Source: Ficedula albicollis (Eukaryota > Chordata > Aves > Passeriformes > Muscicapidae). Taken from it: a stretch of 64,000 bases of DNA. The position numbers and the translations under genes were made by a program. The DNA is taken from the NCBI RefSeq assembly GCF_000247815.1, contig NC_021692.1, positions 5,034,461-5,098,460 of the forward strand. The letters run 5' to 3'. Positions 39,656 to 51,010 of the stretch are shown in pieces (position 1 is the first letter of the stretch; every line of letters starts with the position of its first letter). Below the pieces are notes generated by a model, which was not told where the DNA came from, did no database searches, and saw only the letters and a list, made by a program, of their open reading frames with translations.

Positions 39656-41900
39656 GACTCCAGCCCCTCCTCCCTCAGATTTCTCCCATAGCACAAATTC
39701 ATCTGCCACAGACATCAGTTGCACAATTCCCTCCCTCCTACCCAATCTCCAGTCTACACTTGATGTGCACAATCACATCTGTAATCTCCAGAGCTTCCTA
39801 AGAGAAGAGCTCATTTTCCCCTGTGCAAGCTGTCAACACTGAAAAAAGAGCAACAGCCAACAAGAGTTATTCTTTGAGCTCTGCATCTCCCAGCTCAGTT
39901 CAGACAACTCCATGGCACAGAGCCACAACCTGAGGCACTATAAATCCCAGTCTCATCAACTTCAAGAAAGATTTTCCAGAAGCACTGGAAAGAATCAAGG
40001 AAAAAAGTTGCAATCTCTTGTCAGTCTCATCCCAGGATACTAATTTACATTTTTTACAAGTTTTACAAATTCTACACATGAAGTTCCCTTCACACGACTG
40101 GAACCCCACAGACTGTACAAGCAAGGATAGAAGAAAGATCAGTTTAAAGTTATTCTCAGTGTACAGGGCAATGGTTGTTTTGGGGATTTTTTTAGTACAC
40201 TTTACTCAAACTCTAGTCACAATACCAACTACACAAAAAAAAGGGACTGAGGAAGATACAAGCACACTTCCCTCAAAATTAAGGGAAGCTAGCAGCCCCA
40301 CATGAAATATCAATACAATAGAAGTAAATTTGGAGAAGAAAAAATTTTCAATACCAAACTATGAGATGAAAGGATGGCCCCTTCCACTCACCTACTGTGA
40401 GGATGTTTGCAGAGAGGAAATGGCAGCAGTTTCCCTCATGGAGAATGGATTCTTCTCTTTGTGTCAAATCCCCTGCTGCAGATTTTGGAGAAGTCACAGC
40501 CATCTCAAACTTTCAGAGCAGCCTAGCAGCAGTGCTTGCTCCAAGTCAAACACAGCACTTCAGTGCAGATATCTGCAGAAAGTTTCAGTCAAGCAATGAA
40601 AATATCCGAGAAAAAGCAACAATTTCAGGATGCTGCTGCTTTGCTTGCTTTGGAAGTGCCAGTGAGTGCCTTCTCTGGAATTCCACATTCAGGAGACTGT
40701 CCTGGTTTAATTCTTTTGACACATATTCCACTCATTGAACAACTGAATTTGTGGTGTCACTGTGGAGAAAGAACCACGGAGCTCAGTCTTGGCAGGATGG
40801 ATGTGAGGGCCCTTCCCAGGAGCACAGGAGTTACAAGCATTCCGTGTATCTTCCCAGTGGTTCTTGCATGTGGCTACCCTGGAGAAGACATTTTTGTAAA
40901 TAGTGGAAGTTACTTTAACTGTGAGATGTTTGCTACAGGAACATATTTAGGTGATGTACTACGGACTGACCTCAGCAGACAGAAGGCACCAACGCTTCCT
41001 TCCCCCACCCCAGGATTTTCCACAGACAGAGGAAGCTCCACTTTTGCCAGCAGCAACTTCTCCAGGAGCCAAAGTACTCATGCTGGGGTTAATTACTTTA
41101 TACACACAAACACACAGAGATATAATATGTACACATACACTAAGTCAGTCATTCTGCACAACAAGTGAATGTGTTGGGTACATTCCCAAAGGACTCTGCC
41201 TGATGAGGGCTCCTTCATTCACTTCCATCTCTAACCTTAAAGCTCTTTGCTCCTCTTACCTGTTGTCAGCTGTCTCCATCCTGTATCTCTGTCACTGTCT
41301 GGCATTCCCTTCCCACTGGATACAGAGGACTCACCTTTCCAAAACTTTCAGTGGGAGAAAGGAGGTCAAAGAAGGCTCCCTCCAAAACAGCAATCACACC
41401 AGACAGAAACCTGGGATCCTACTTAGTGCTGGTAACTGTTTGAATCTCTGGGAGTCTCCTTCAGTTTGTAATTACAAGTTGAGCTCTGAAACATTGCCCT
41501 AACTTGTTTTGTTGTGAAAGCACAGATCCAGTTTGACATTATTTTAAAGAGAGAGGGCAATGAAGCTTACTATTAATTAAAGTGATTAGAAATAGAGGAG
41601 GGGGTTCGAGACATTTGTAGCAAAAAAATGAGTAAGAGAATGGCCTGCTAGAGCATCTGCCTGTTTGAAGCTGTACCTCTCTCCTTGTCTTTGGTCCCTC
41701 ATTCAGCTTCTTTGGGAAGTCACTTCCTCTCTGCCATTATCTTTTTACCAAGCCCCACCTTCTCCATTCTCGAGCTGTTAAAAACTCCTCTGTTCAGAGG
41801 GAGCACCACTCAGTGAAGTAACACCCTTATGTAGAGCCAAATGCATGGCAACTTCATCTAAGGGACAGCAGTGCTTGGCAATATTTATCCTGTAAAAAGT

Positions 41901-42007
41901 CAGTATCATTACAATCATTTGTTTCCACATTCAAATGGGAAATATCTCACAGGACACCTCAGTATCATTACAATCATTTGTTTCCACATTTAAATGGGAA
42001 ATATCTG
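41901..42007. repeat. 59-bp tandem duplication
   Basis: CAGTATCATTACAATCATTT and following sequence repeats at a spacing of 59 bp, with a CATTCAAATG versus CATTTAAATG difference. Confidence 0.95.
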
Positions 42008-43389
42008 TGGCTGTGCAATAGTTATGGGCATCTCAGAGTGTGACATTCATTTGGCAAGGAATATCTTTATTACAGAGCACAGCTGGAGTAATCAAAACCC
42101 AAATTATAAACTTAGGGCAGATTTCAAAAGATGACTGGATTGAGAGAACAGGAAGATAATAGATTATCAAAGACAGATCCTGTGCCCCCCAAATACTCAT
42201 TTTTGTACATGCTGTCACCAGTCCCTGTAATTGTATCCCTTCATCATTTCCTGACATATACATAAACAGGTAAAAGAATACAGAGCAAACATTCTGCTTT
42301 AGACTGAGCAAAATCAATTAATATATTTCCATGTATTCATTTAATACATTTCATATATTCATTTTGTGCATCCCAAAATAAATGTTTTTTTCCTTTAGGT
42401 TAATCCTTGAATTGATACAAAAAATGCACTTACACACACAGAGCTGACTTGTTTATTTAGAATGGAACCCAAAGTAGATGTTAGAAGGCATGTCAGGATT
42501 TAAATCAACTTGTCCAGTGAAAAAGCCAAAACTGCACCCAACAGCATTTCTGGAGCTGCTCTGGGCAGGTACTTCTGCAGATGACAGGCACTGCCTCAGT
42601 TATCGTCTGCTTTGGTCATCTGGGCAACTTCTGATCACAATTTTTATAGCCATGAGCCACAAAGTGCCATTTCTGGTACCTATGCACTGAATGTTTAACC
42701 CAAGAATTGAAATTATGAAATTATTCACCCAGGAATCATAGGCTCACAGGACGATGAAACTGTTTTAACATCAAGCCCATTCCTTTGCAGAAAGATGAAC
42801 TGGTGGGTAGTTACTTTGCAGACTCTCTCACCTCTTTGCTTCAGGGCTTTTTTGAAAGGCCATTTCCTTTGTAGGAAGTTCAATCACTGTGACTCATTAG
42901 ACACCAAAGAACATATCTATGAGGGCAAGGAAGACTGAATGGGCACGGGTGTTCCTGCTGGTGCCAGAGCAGCATCATTGCAGTGAAAGCAGATGAGCTT
43001 CACATTGATGTGGCTCGTTAAATATTTTATTGTCTCGAGTTATGTCAAATTCATGTTCTTTATGCTTTGTTATGATCTGAAAGTGAAGCTACTTTGAGGC
43101 AGCTGATCTCTGAATGTCTTCACTTTCCATGCAAAAGATTTCTTGCTGCACTCAGTCCCTCCCACCTTTTACAGCTTCCTGCAGGTCCTCAGAGTTCCCT
43201 TCCTCCCCTCCCTCTCTTCAGCATACCTATGTTGGTAAAAAAATAAAAGCCAAGCCCCTCTTCCCAAACCAATCCCCATAAATCCTAAGCAGCCAGTGGA
43301 AAAATACACAATGAATCCCTAAAAATACAGATGGATATCTCAGAACAACATTCAGGGGCCAGATTTCCTATTAAAGTAAATGAAAGAAG

Positions 43390-44224
43390 CTCAGTTGGCA
43401 TTTCTGGAAAATTTGTTGTGAAGGTTGTGTGATGGAAAATACCAATTGCACTGGCTGGAAATACCTCACCTCTGTTACAGTAGGAACCGTGGTGGCTCTG
43501 AGAACAGCACTGCTCATGGACAGAAGACATCAAACAGCCAAAAGAGAGCAATTGTGTCTGTTCAGACCACATGAACAAGATTTAAACTGTCTGCTCAGGC
43601 TAAGAGCCCTACCTAAGATTATTGTGTGAGGTTCTGTATTCCCTTGGAAAAGAGGACTTAAAACCCTAGAGGCAGGATCTGTATCACTTACAGACAATAA
43701 AAGCTGTGTACACCATTAACAATTCTCTAGCCATTTTTATATCACTGTAGTATCTAAAGCTTAACCCCACAAGACCTGCTTTTGTTCAGGGAGGTTTTGA
43801 GTGGCACCTCAGTTGGCATTTCTGGAAAATTTGTTGTGAAGGTTGTGTGATGGAAAATACCAATTGCACTGGCTGGAAATACCTCACCTCTGTTACAGTA
43901 GGAACCGTGGTGGCTCTGAGAACAGCACTGCTCATGGACAGAAGACATCAAACAGCCAAAAGAGAGCAATTGTGTCTGTTCAGACCACATGAACAAGATT
44001 TAAACTGTCTGCTCAGGCTAAGAGCCCTACCTAAGATTATTGTGTGAGGTTCTGTATTCCCTTGGAAAAGAGGACTTAAAACCCTAGAGGCAGGATCTGT
44101 ATCACTTACAGACAATAAAAGCTGTGTACACCATTAACAATTCTCTAGCCATTTTTATATCACTGTAGTATCTAAAGCTTAACCCCACAAGACCTGTTTT
44201 TGTTCAGGGACGTTTTGAGTGGCA
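43390..44224. repeat. 418-bp tandem duplication
   Basis: Copy 1 is 43390-43807 and copy 2 is 43808-44224, with only a few differences (for example CCTGCTTTTG versus CCTGTTTTTG and GGGAGGTTT versus GGGACGTTT). Each copy contains ACAATAAAAGCTG, a polyadenylation-like signal on the plus strand, but I cannot tie it to a gene or a known LTR. Paired 66-codon open frames in the two copies are a consequence of the duplication. Confidence 0.97.
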
Positions 44225-44540
44225 TCCACAGAACTCAGACAAGCTCTGATATCCTCCCAGGACAGATACACTGATACCGTGGATGAAACACACAAAAACC
44301 AAGTCATCACTTAAACCTGAATAGTTTGATCAGGAAGCAGATCAATGGATAAAAGATCAAAGTGCCATCAAATGGGAGGAAAAAAAATAATACTTTAAAG
44401 CATTTAAATGTGAGAGCTGGGATTTGCTTTTAAGCTGCAGTGCGGCTGCCTCCGACACGCTGCTCATCTGAAGGAATGCAGCTCCATTCAGGGGGAATTG
44501 CAGGGAGATAACCTGCAGGTCCAGGCACGCCAGAGCTGCA

Positions 44541-45441
44541 GGAGAGGAGAGGAGANAGGAGAGGAGAGGAGAGGAGAGGAGAGGAGAGGAGAGGAGAGGA
44601 GAGGAGAGGAGAGGAGAGGAGAGGAGAGGAGAGGAGAGGAGAGGAGAGGAGAGGAGAGGAGAGGAGAGGAGAGGAGAGGAGAGGAGAGGAGAGGAGAGGA
44701 GAGGAGAGGAGAGGAGAGGAGAGGAGAGGAGAGGAGAGGAGAGGAGAGGAGAGGAGAGGAGAGGAGAGGAGAGGAGAGGAGAGGAGAGGAGAGGAGAGGA
44801 GAGGAGAGGAGAGGAGAGGAGAGGAGAGGAGAGGAGAGGAGAGGAGAGGAGAGGAGAGGAGAGGAGAGGAGAGGAGAGGAGAGGAGAGGAGAGGAGAGGA
44901 GAGGAGAGGAGAGGAGAGGAGAGGAGAGGAGAGGAGAGGAGAGGAGAGGAGAGGAGAGGAGAGGAGAGGAGAGGAGAGGAGAGGAGAGGAGAGGAGAGGA
45001 GAGGAGAGGAGAGGAGAGGAGAGGAGAGGAGAGGAGAGGAGAGGAGAGGAGAGGAGAGGAGAGGAGAGGAGAGGAGAGGAGAGGAGAGGAGAGGAGAGGA
45101 GAGGAGAGGAGAGGAGAGGAGAGGAGAGGAGAGGAGAGGAGAGGAGAGGAGAGGAGAGGAGAGGAGAGGAGAGGAGAGGAGAGGAGAGGAGAGGAGAGGA
45201 GAGGAGAGGAGAGGAGAGGAGAGGAGAGGAGAGGAGAGGAGAGGAGAGGAGAGGAGAGGAGAGGAGAGGAGAGGAGAGGAGAGGAGAGGAGAGGAGAGGA
45301 GAGGAGAGGAGAGGAGAGGAGAGGAGAGGAGAGGAGAGGAGAGGAGAGGAGAGGAGAGGAGAGGAGAGGAGAGGAGAGGAGAGGAGAGGAGAGGAGAGGA
45401 GAGGAGAGGAGAGGAGAGGAGAGGAGAGGAGAGGAGAGGAG
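44541..45441. repeat. (GGAGA)n array, about 180 copies
   Basis: 900 bp of pure GGAGA with a single N at 44556. The plus strand is entirely purine apart from that N and the minus strand entirely pyrimidine. Open frames such as SPLLS on minus and GEERR on plus arise from the repeat and are not genes. Confidence 0.99.
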
Positions 45442-46753
45442 GCTGCTGCAGCCCCGTGGAACGAGGGGTGAGCCCACACCTTAGGGTGTGAGCCCACATT
45501 CCTTTTCCCAAGGGACGGAGCACACACTCTCAACACAGTCCCACGGCAAACAACTCGGTTAAAAAGGAGAAAGTGAAGAAAGGCAGTCAAGAGACATCAG
45601 AATATCTTTCTGGCAGGCTGGTGTGTTCACCTTCACCCAGAGCAGAATCATCCCACTTGAAAGCAGCACTTAACATTTGTCAGCTTTTCCTCACCCGCCC
45701 CTTACAGCCTGAGCTGGAGCTGCACATGCAGGAGCCCTGCATTTTTGTTGAATGATGTAACTGAATATTCCTTATGCAAGTAAGCAGGCTTGTTATTAAA
45801 TCCAAATTATTTATTTCAGGTTTGTATGGACCACGTCATACAGCCTTAGCATTCACTTTATGAAACAAAATGTGAAATTTGTAACTATTTCTATCTGTAG
45901 GAATAGATTTGTTTGTAATCCCCTGCCCTATTTATCCTGAATTGCCAAAACCCCTCTCTGTTTCACCATCATTCCTTGTCACCAGCCAGTTCCCAGACCT
46001 GTCTGAAGTGACAATGGAAACACAGCAGCCTCTTGCTTCTGAAGAACATTTGCATTTTGTATTAGCAAGGGAGAACTGACAATTTCTATTAGGAGGCAAA
46101 AGGAACTAATTAAGCAAAGCCCTAAATCTCATCCAATAGCTTGGCTCAAAAGAACTTTGAAAATAAAAGTTTCATACTCCAGACCACAATAAACAAAAAG
46201 CCTCAGAGAAGAAATGAGGGGAGGAAGATCTCCATGTTAGGAGACAGACAGAAAGTGAGGACTCCTGGAAAAGGTTCTGCACTTGGGAATTTGTGAGTCA
46301 TACTAAGGAGGGACAGGCTATGGGCTCCAATGCCACTTGTAATCAGATCTATAATTCTAATAATGTTCATGCTGTCAATTGTGCTGGCAGTCTTGGTCAC
46401 TCTCCAGAAGTCTGATTTTTAAAATTCTTTTTCTTCAATTCCATGTAAATGAGCAGGAATTTCTTTTAAGAACAATGTATTTAATCAAACTGCTTCAATT
46501 CTGTACAGCAGCTTATTGCTGCACTGATGAATTCCTTGGAATATTAAGGACTAATTTATACTGGAGGAGTTAGAGAAAAGGTGGCAACTTGTGTTCCCCT
46601 TTCACAAGTCAGTGACAAATGATCAGCTTGCTCCTGAGGATGCCTGCTAGGGCCAAGCACCAGAGCCCAAGCACAGCAGACAGACCCTGGGAGAATATTG
46701 CAAACAAGAAAAACACGCTTGTGCTTGGCAACTTCAAGAGGACACTGCCATTT

Positions 46754-46780
46754 AATTTTATTTTATTTTATTTTTTTTTT
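46754..46780. repeat. (TTTTA)n and T run
   Basis: Short TTTTA pentamer repeat that runs into ten T. Confidence 0.85.
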
Positions 46781-47276
46781 GCTAAATATCCAAACCAATT
46801 TCTTAAATGATGAATCTTCTTTATTAGCCAGAATGGGTCTGTGAACTACTTAATCCATCCTCATTTTGTCAAACGGAGGGCAGTGACGTGCACACAAGGG
46901 AATTACAAGGCAGCAAGCCTTTAGGGCCTGATTCAATAAATATCAAAGTACAGCTCTGCTTCAGTCTCCATCTTATCATGGACTTTAGTACTTGGTTAGT
47001 CAATAAATAACATTACTTCAATAACCTCATCTAACTCAGTCTAAAATTACAGGAGGGGAAGAAGTGGGATAGGTCATTTTATACTGTAGGAGACAAAAGC
47101 CTGTTAAGTTGTTTAAATAGAAAATATCTCACGTAGTCCTTGCAGCAATCCCACTCAATAATGCCATTATAACTGATCCCAAAGTTGTGTTTTTGAGGTT
47201 CACTTCTGCAGGCTATAGAACTTCTTCCAGGCACCTCAATTACAGCTGCCATTGTTTCCTTAGGCTTCATTCCTGG

Positions 47277-47277
<1 letters not shown>

Positions 47278-47319
<42 letters not shown>
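47278..47319. repeat. Poly(T) run of 42 bases
   Basis: An uninterrupted T run. On the minus strand it could be a retroposed poly(A) tail, but I see no recognisable source gene next to it and no flanking target-site duplication. Confidence 0.95.
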
Positions 47320-47321
<2 letters not shown>

Positions 47322-47722
47322 TATTAAATAAAACACAGATTACATGTTTTCAGTTAAGGGAAGAGAAAACTTCCAGAGAATTCATTCCAGCATCTAAGGG
47401 CAGTAGGAAATCTGGAATAACAAGCTGTAGGGCTTAGGTGGGGGGGGATTATGTTGAAGGGGAGAAGAGGCAGGGAGGAACTTCTTCTGTTATTTTACAG
47501 TAACTAATCCTGCAAGGAGAGCTGAGAGGAGACATCCTCTGAACAGCAGACTGAACACAAAAAGTGCTGTTGCAAGTTCCTACATAACAGCCCTTGGCAA
47601 ACACCCCGAGGGAATGGGAACTCCAGAGCTTGTGCAGCATTTCCAATCTCTCCCAGGAATGTTAACATGGAAAGATCCCTCACCTTCCCACCTGATTTCC
47701 CTTGTCATGTCTGAGGCAATCC

Positions 47723-47870
47723 AGAGCTCCCTGACAACTATTAAGATGTCAGAAGATTCTACAGGAGCCATTACCTAATTAAATAAAAAATGTGGGAGAG
47801 CTCCCTGACAACTATTAAGATGTCAGAATATTCTACAGGAGCCATTCCCTAATTAAATAAAAAATGTGGT
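47723..47870. repeat. 74-bp tandem duplication
   Basis: The unit starting AGAGCTCCCTGACAACTATT is present twice at a spacing of 74 bp, with changes AGAAGATTC versus AGAATATTC and CATTACC versus CATTCCC. Confidence 0.96.
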
Positions 47871-50599
47871 CCAAGATCAGAACCAGGTACAACAAAATCA
47901 GTCTCTCAAGTTTCGTGCTGTATTTGTGATGCAAATGGATCTGAAATCCTCACTCAGGTCATGCCTGTCTTGATGTCTGCACCCAAAATGTCTCTCAGGA
48001 CTGCACAGTCTCATAGCAAAGAGCAGGGAGGAAGCTGAGAACTTTGTCTCAGCATGTGTGAAGTCTGTCACAGCCTGCACTGTGCAGGTACCTATTCCAT
48101 GACTCTGCTGTGCACCTACGTGTGCTGAGGAGAAGTGCTCCACCCCCACAAAATGAAGACAGATTAAACAATGAATAAAAAGTTTGGAAATTCCCTACAG
48201 ATTTAGAGTCTGTGCCCTAAGCAGTGATGTGGAGACCAGAATTTCAGTGATTTGCAGCAAAAATGGGGCTGAGGAGTCGCACACAGTGGCCATGGATAGC
48301 TGTCCCCTCAGAACAGGGCTTGGCTCATGTCACACAGGGCTTTCCTTCTCTGCCAGCTGAGCCTGCAATCACAGTCAGTACCTACTGCTCATGTCACAGC
48401 TGCCACCAGGAACTGTCACAAGTGATGGACACAAGGTTTGCCATCACCAGCGAGGCCAGAGCTGACAATGGGAGCAGAAGTGAACTCACAAATGTGGTCA
48501 AGACAGTGGAAGTGAAAGAAGATTCAGGCATAACACTGGATAATCTATTTCAATATTAAGATCAGATCAATTTAAGCTTATCATGGGAAGAAGTGGGTCA
48601 TTTTAAAGATAACTAATGCAGAACTGAGATATTTGTGTGCATGAAAATTGTATTGCAGCGAATTCAGATGATCCTTAATAACTGCAAGACTATCTTTGCT
48701 GAATAATCTCTTCAGCCTCATCCTCTAGCCCACTCAAATTCATTTATACAGTAATTTTCTCAGCTCTGGACAATAACAAGAACAAATTCCAGTGATATTC
48801 ACAAGTATGTTGTCTCCTTTGAGCTATATTTAGGAACTGACGGCTCTGTACCATTTATTTCAAAACATTTATTTCAAAAAAGTGAGATTGTGTTGTTTTG
48901 AAACTATGTGTACAGGACTTTAGAAGAGCCTTGCACATCACATATTTTATTGTTCTGTTGTTCCTGCAGGACCATTCACTAAGATGCTCTCAGCCACTTT
49001 GGGATAAGTATGGAGTAGCTTTTAATTCAGAAAAATTATAGAAACAATGAATGAAAACAAAACTCTTTTCAGACAGTGTAGAAGGAGCTTGGCTATAAAC
49101 TGGAACATTATCATCCTTTCTTGCAAAGCCAGAATAAACTTGTTCTTTGGCTGAGAATAATCAAAATACACTGTGTTATAGGAGCTCATCTTGCCAACAG
49201 AGTCATTAAACATAAGAGTTAGCGAGCCCTGAGTGCTTCAAGATTCAGTTATACAGGTTTATGTTATAAAACTGGGTATGACAGAAGCAGTTCTGGTAAA
49301 ATATTGCTCATTGAATAAAAAAGCCCACTGTTAACAGCTCTGCCATGACAAATATTTCTGTATCTGGTCATGGCCTGTATGGTCTGTAATGAACACTCAG
49401 TGCCTGAAGCAGAGAGCCTGTAACAAGCAGTGCTCCTGCTGAGAGCTCAGAGCCAAGTTGACATTTCTCCCTGTCCCCCCAGCCATTGCTGAGGCCACCA
49501 GGACACAGTGACTCTGACACCACTCAGCCTTGCCCACATTTAGATAACTCAGTGTCCTCGGCACCCACCGACCCCCCTCACTCACACTGAACAGTTTCTC
49601 ACAGCTAATCTCACTGGGCAAAAAGCAATTCTCCCCAGCACGGTTTCTGCACCCTCAGTAAGGACAGAAAAAGCTCTCCCAGTAGACAAAACTTTCACCA
49701 CATTCTTTTGAACAATAAGGTAACTTTGAGCTCTGAACACGGCATCAATTTCCTACCTCAATCAACCACAATCAGCACTGACTCTTAATCTACCTCTGCT
49801 TTATTTTATAACAGGCAACTTACCTCTACCATGAAACAGAACATGATTCTGGAAATTATCACCCTGAGGATTCAGGGTACATTTAAGACCTACATCTGAA
49901 CCCTGAAGCCTGAGGCATTTGGAGCATACATAGCCCCAGCAATCTGGCCATCCTTATTATTTTCCACATCTCTGCAATCATTACCCACACTTTGATGCCA
50001 GTAAAGAACTGAAACTATTTCCCCATAGCCCAAAAGAATGAGCGAAGTTTTTAAAAAAAAGAAATTTAAAATTTCAAAAATAAAAACATGCATTCCTTTT
50101 AAAAGTGTCTTTCCTCCCAAGTTAAGACTTGGCTGTTCAGTCACAATCAGCCACGCTCTATTGCTAAACTGGTATTTTATTTAAATACCTGAAGTTTATT
50201 TTACATCCAACCTCTTTTATCCAAGTCGCTTTTCATTTTGGCTCCATACACCTGGGAAAGCTCAAGACTCAGGTTATCATTCAGAATGAATGCAGTAGTC
50301 TTCCATTTAAAAAGAGCAGTTGTCCAGTTCGAAAAGTCTAAACTTGAATCACAAATGTGGTTTGCTTCATCCCTAAACTCAAGCTTCAAGCTCAGAGGAT
50401 CTAAAAATTTAGGGCTATCAGAATTCCAAGGATCATTTTTATGAACAAGAGAAAGCATGATAAAAATTTTAAAAGCATTAGACATGATGCTCTTTCCATT
50501 TTCCCTCTTCCTTCAAAAAGCCAAGAGCAAAAGTAGTAACAAACTCTGTTACAGCTACAGGGCTGTTATAATAAATGATAAACGTCGTTTCTAACGCCC

Positions 50600-51010
50600 A
50601 AGAGTGAGCACAAGTGGTGAGAGCGCACCAGAATGACCGCCGCGGGAGAAAGGAGCGAAGCAAGCAGAAAGCGAACGCCGCACACACCTTAGCGTCCCCC
50701 GGCCGAGCAGCGCAGACGGGCTGTCCCCGCTCCTGTGCCCAGCCTTCATCGCCGGGACAAAACCGGCAGCAGGAGCCAGGAGCGAGCGCGGAGCCGCGGC
50801 GAGATCCCGCCCCGCTCGCACATGCGAGCGCTCCCGGCTCTCTGATCACAAAGCAGCTTCGCAGCCGCCGTTCAAACAGTTCAGCTCCAGGGTAACAAGT
50901 TCAAAGTGGGAGGAGGCAAAAGGAATCGGAGGGTGGTAACAATGCCGAGCAGACGTTTCGCTCCTTTTGCATCCGCAGAACCTGTTCTTCAGGTTGGAAA
51001 GTGAAACATC
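50600..51010. promoter_or_regulatory. CpG island, candidate promoter
   Basis: Several hundred bases with many CpGs (GACCGCCGCGGG, GCGAACGCCGC, CCCGGCCGAGCAGCGCAGACG, GCGAGCGCGGAGCCGCGGCG) and mixed, non-repetitive sequence. It lies between PLCH2 (leftward) and PEX10 (rightward). It could be the distal PLCH2 promoter, with a minus-strand first exon, or the start of a plus-strand noncoding transcript; a plus donor-like CTGCAGAG|GTAAAA occurs near 51075. No start codon or protein is recognised here. Confidence 0.65.

Larger units (their letters stand above)
30610..43389. other. Gene-poor interval, no supported exon
   Basis: I see no convincing coding exon on either strand. It holds small duplications at 39534 and 41901, a GTAT microsatellite at 33335, a CR1 fragment at 37862 and a modestly CpG-rich patch near 35345-35520. 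A 210-codon plus-strand open frame at 40536-41168 has no recognisable motif and is treated as chance. Confidence 0.6.
45442..50590. other. Gene-poor interval between the GGAGA array and a CpG island
   Basis: No supported exon. It contains a TTTTA-type repeat at 46754, a 42-base T run at 47278 and a 74-bp duplication at 47723. Open frames are 98 codons or shorter and unremarkable. Confidence 0.6.

Noticed and set aside
40536..41168. 210-codon plus-strand open frame, and a TGTCCTGGTTT motif near 40697 recalling some songbird retroviral LTR starts
   Set aside because: The protein shows no known motif. The LTR-like similarity stops after about 12 bases, with no matching end, polyadenylation signal or target-site duplication.
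44357..45590. Several 328-388-codon frames of SPLLS or GEERR repeats
   Set aside because: Translation of the GGAGA microsatellite in several frames.
47278..47340. T42 run as the tail of a processed pseudogene on the minus strand
   Set aside because: The adjacent sequence has no recognisable gene remnant and I could not find flanking direct repeats.
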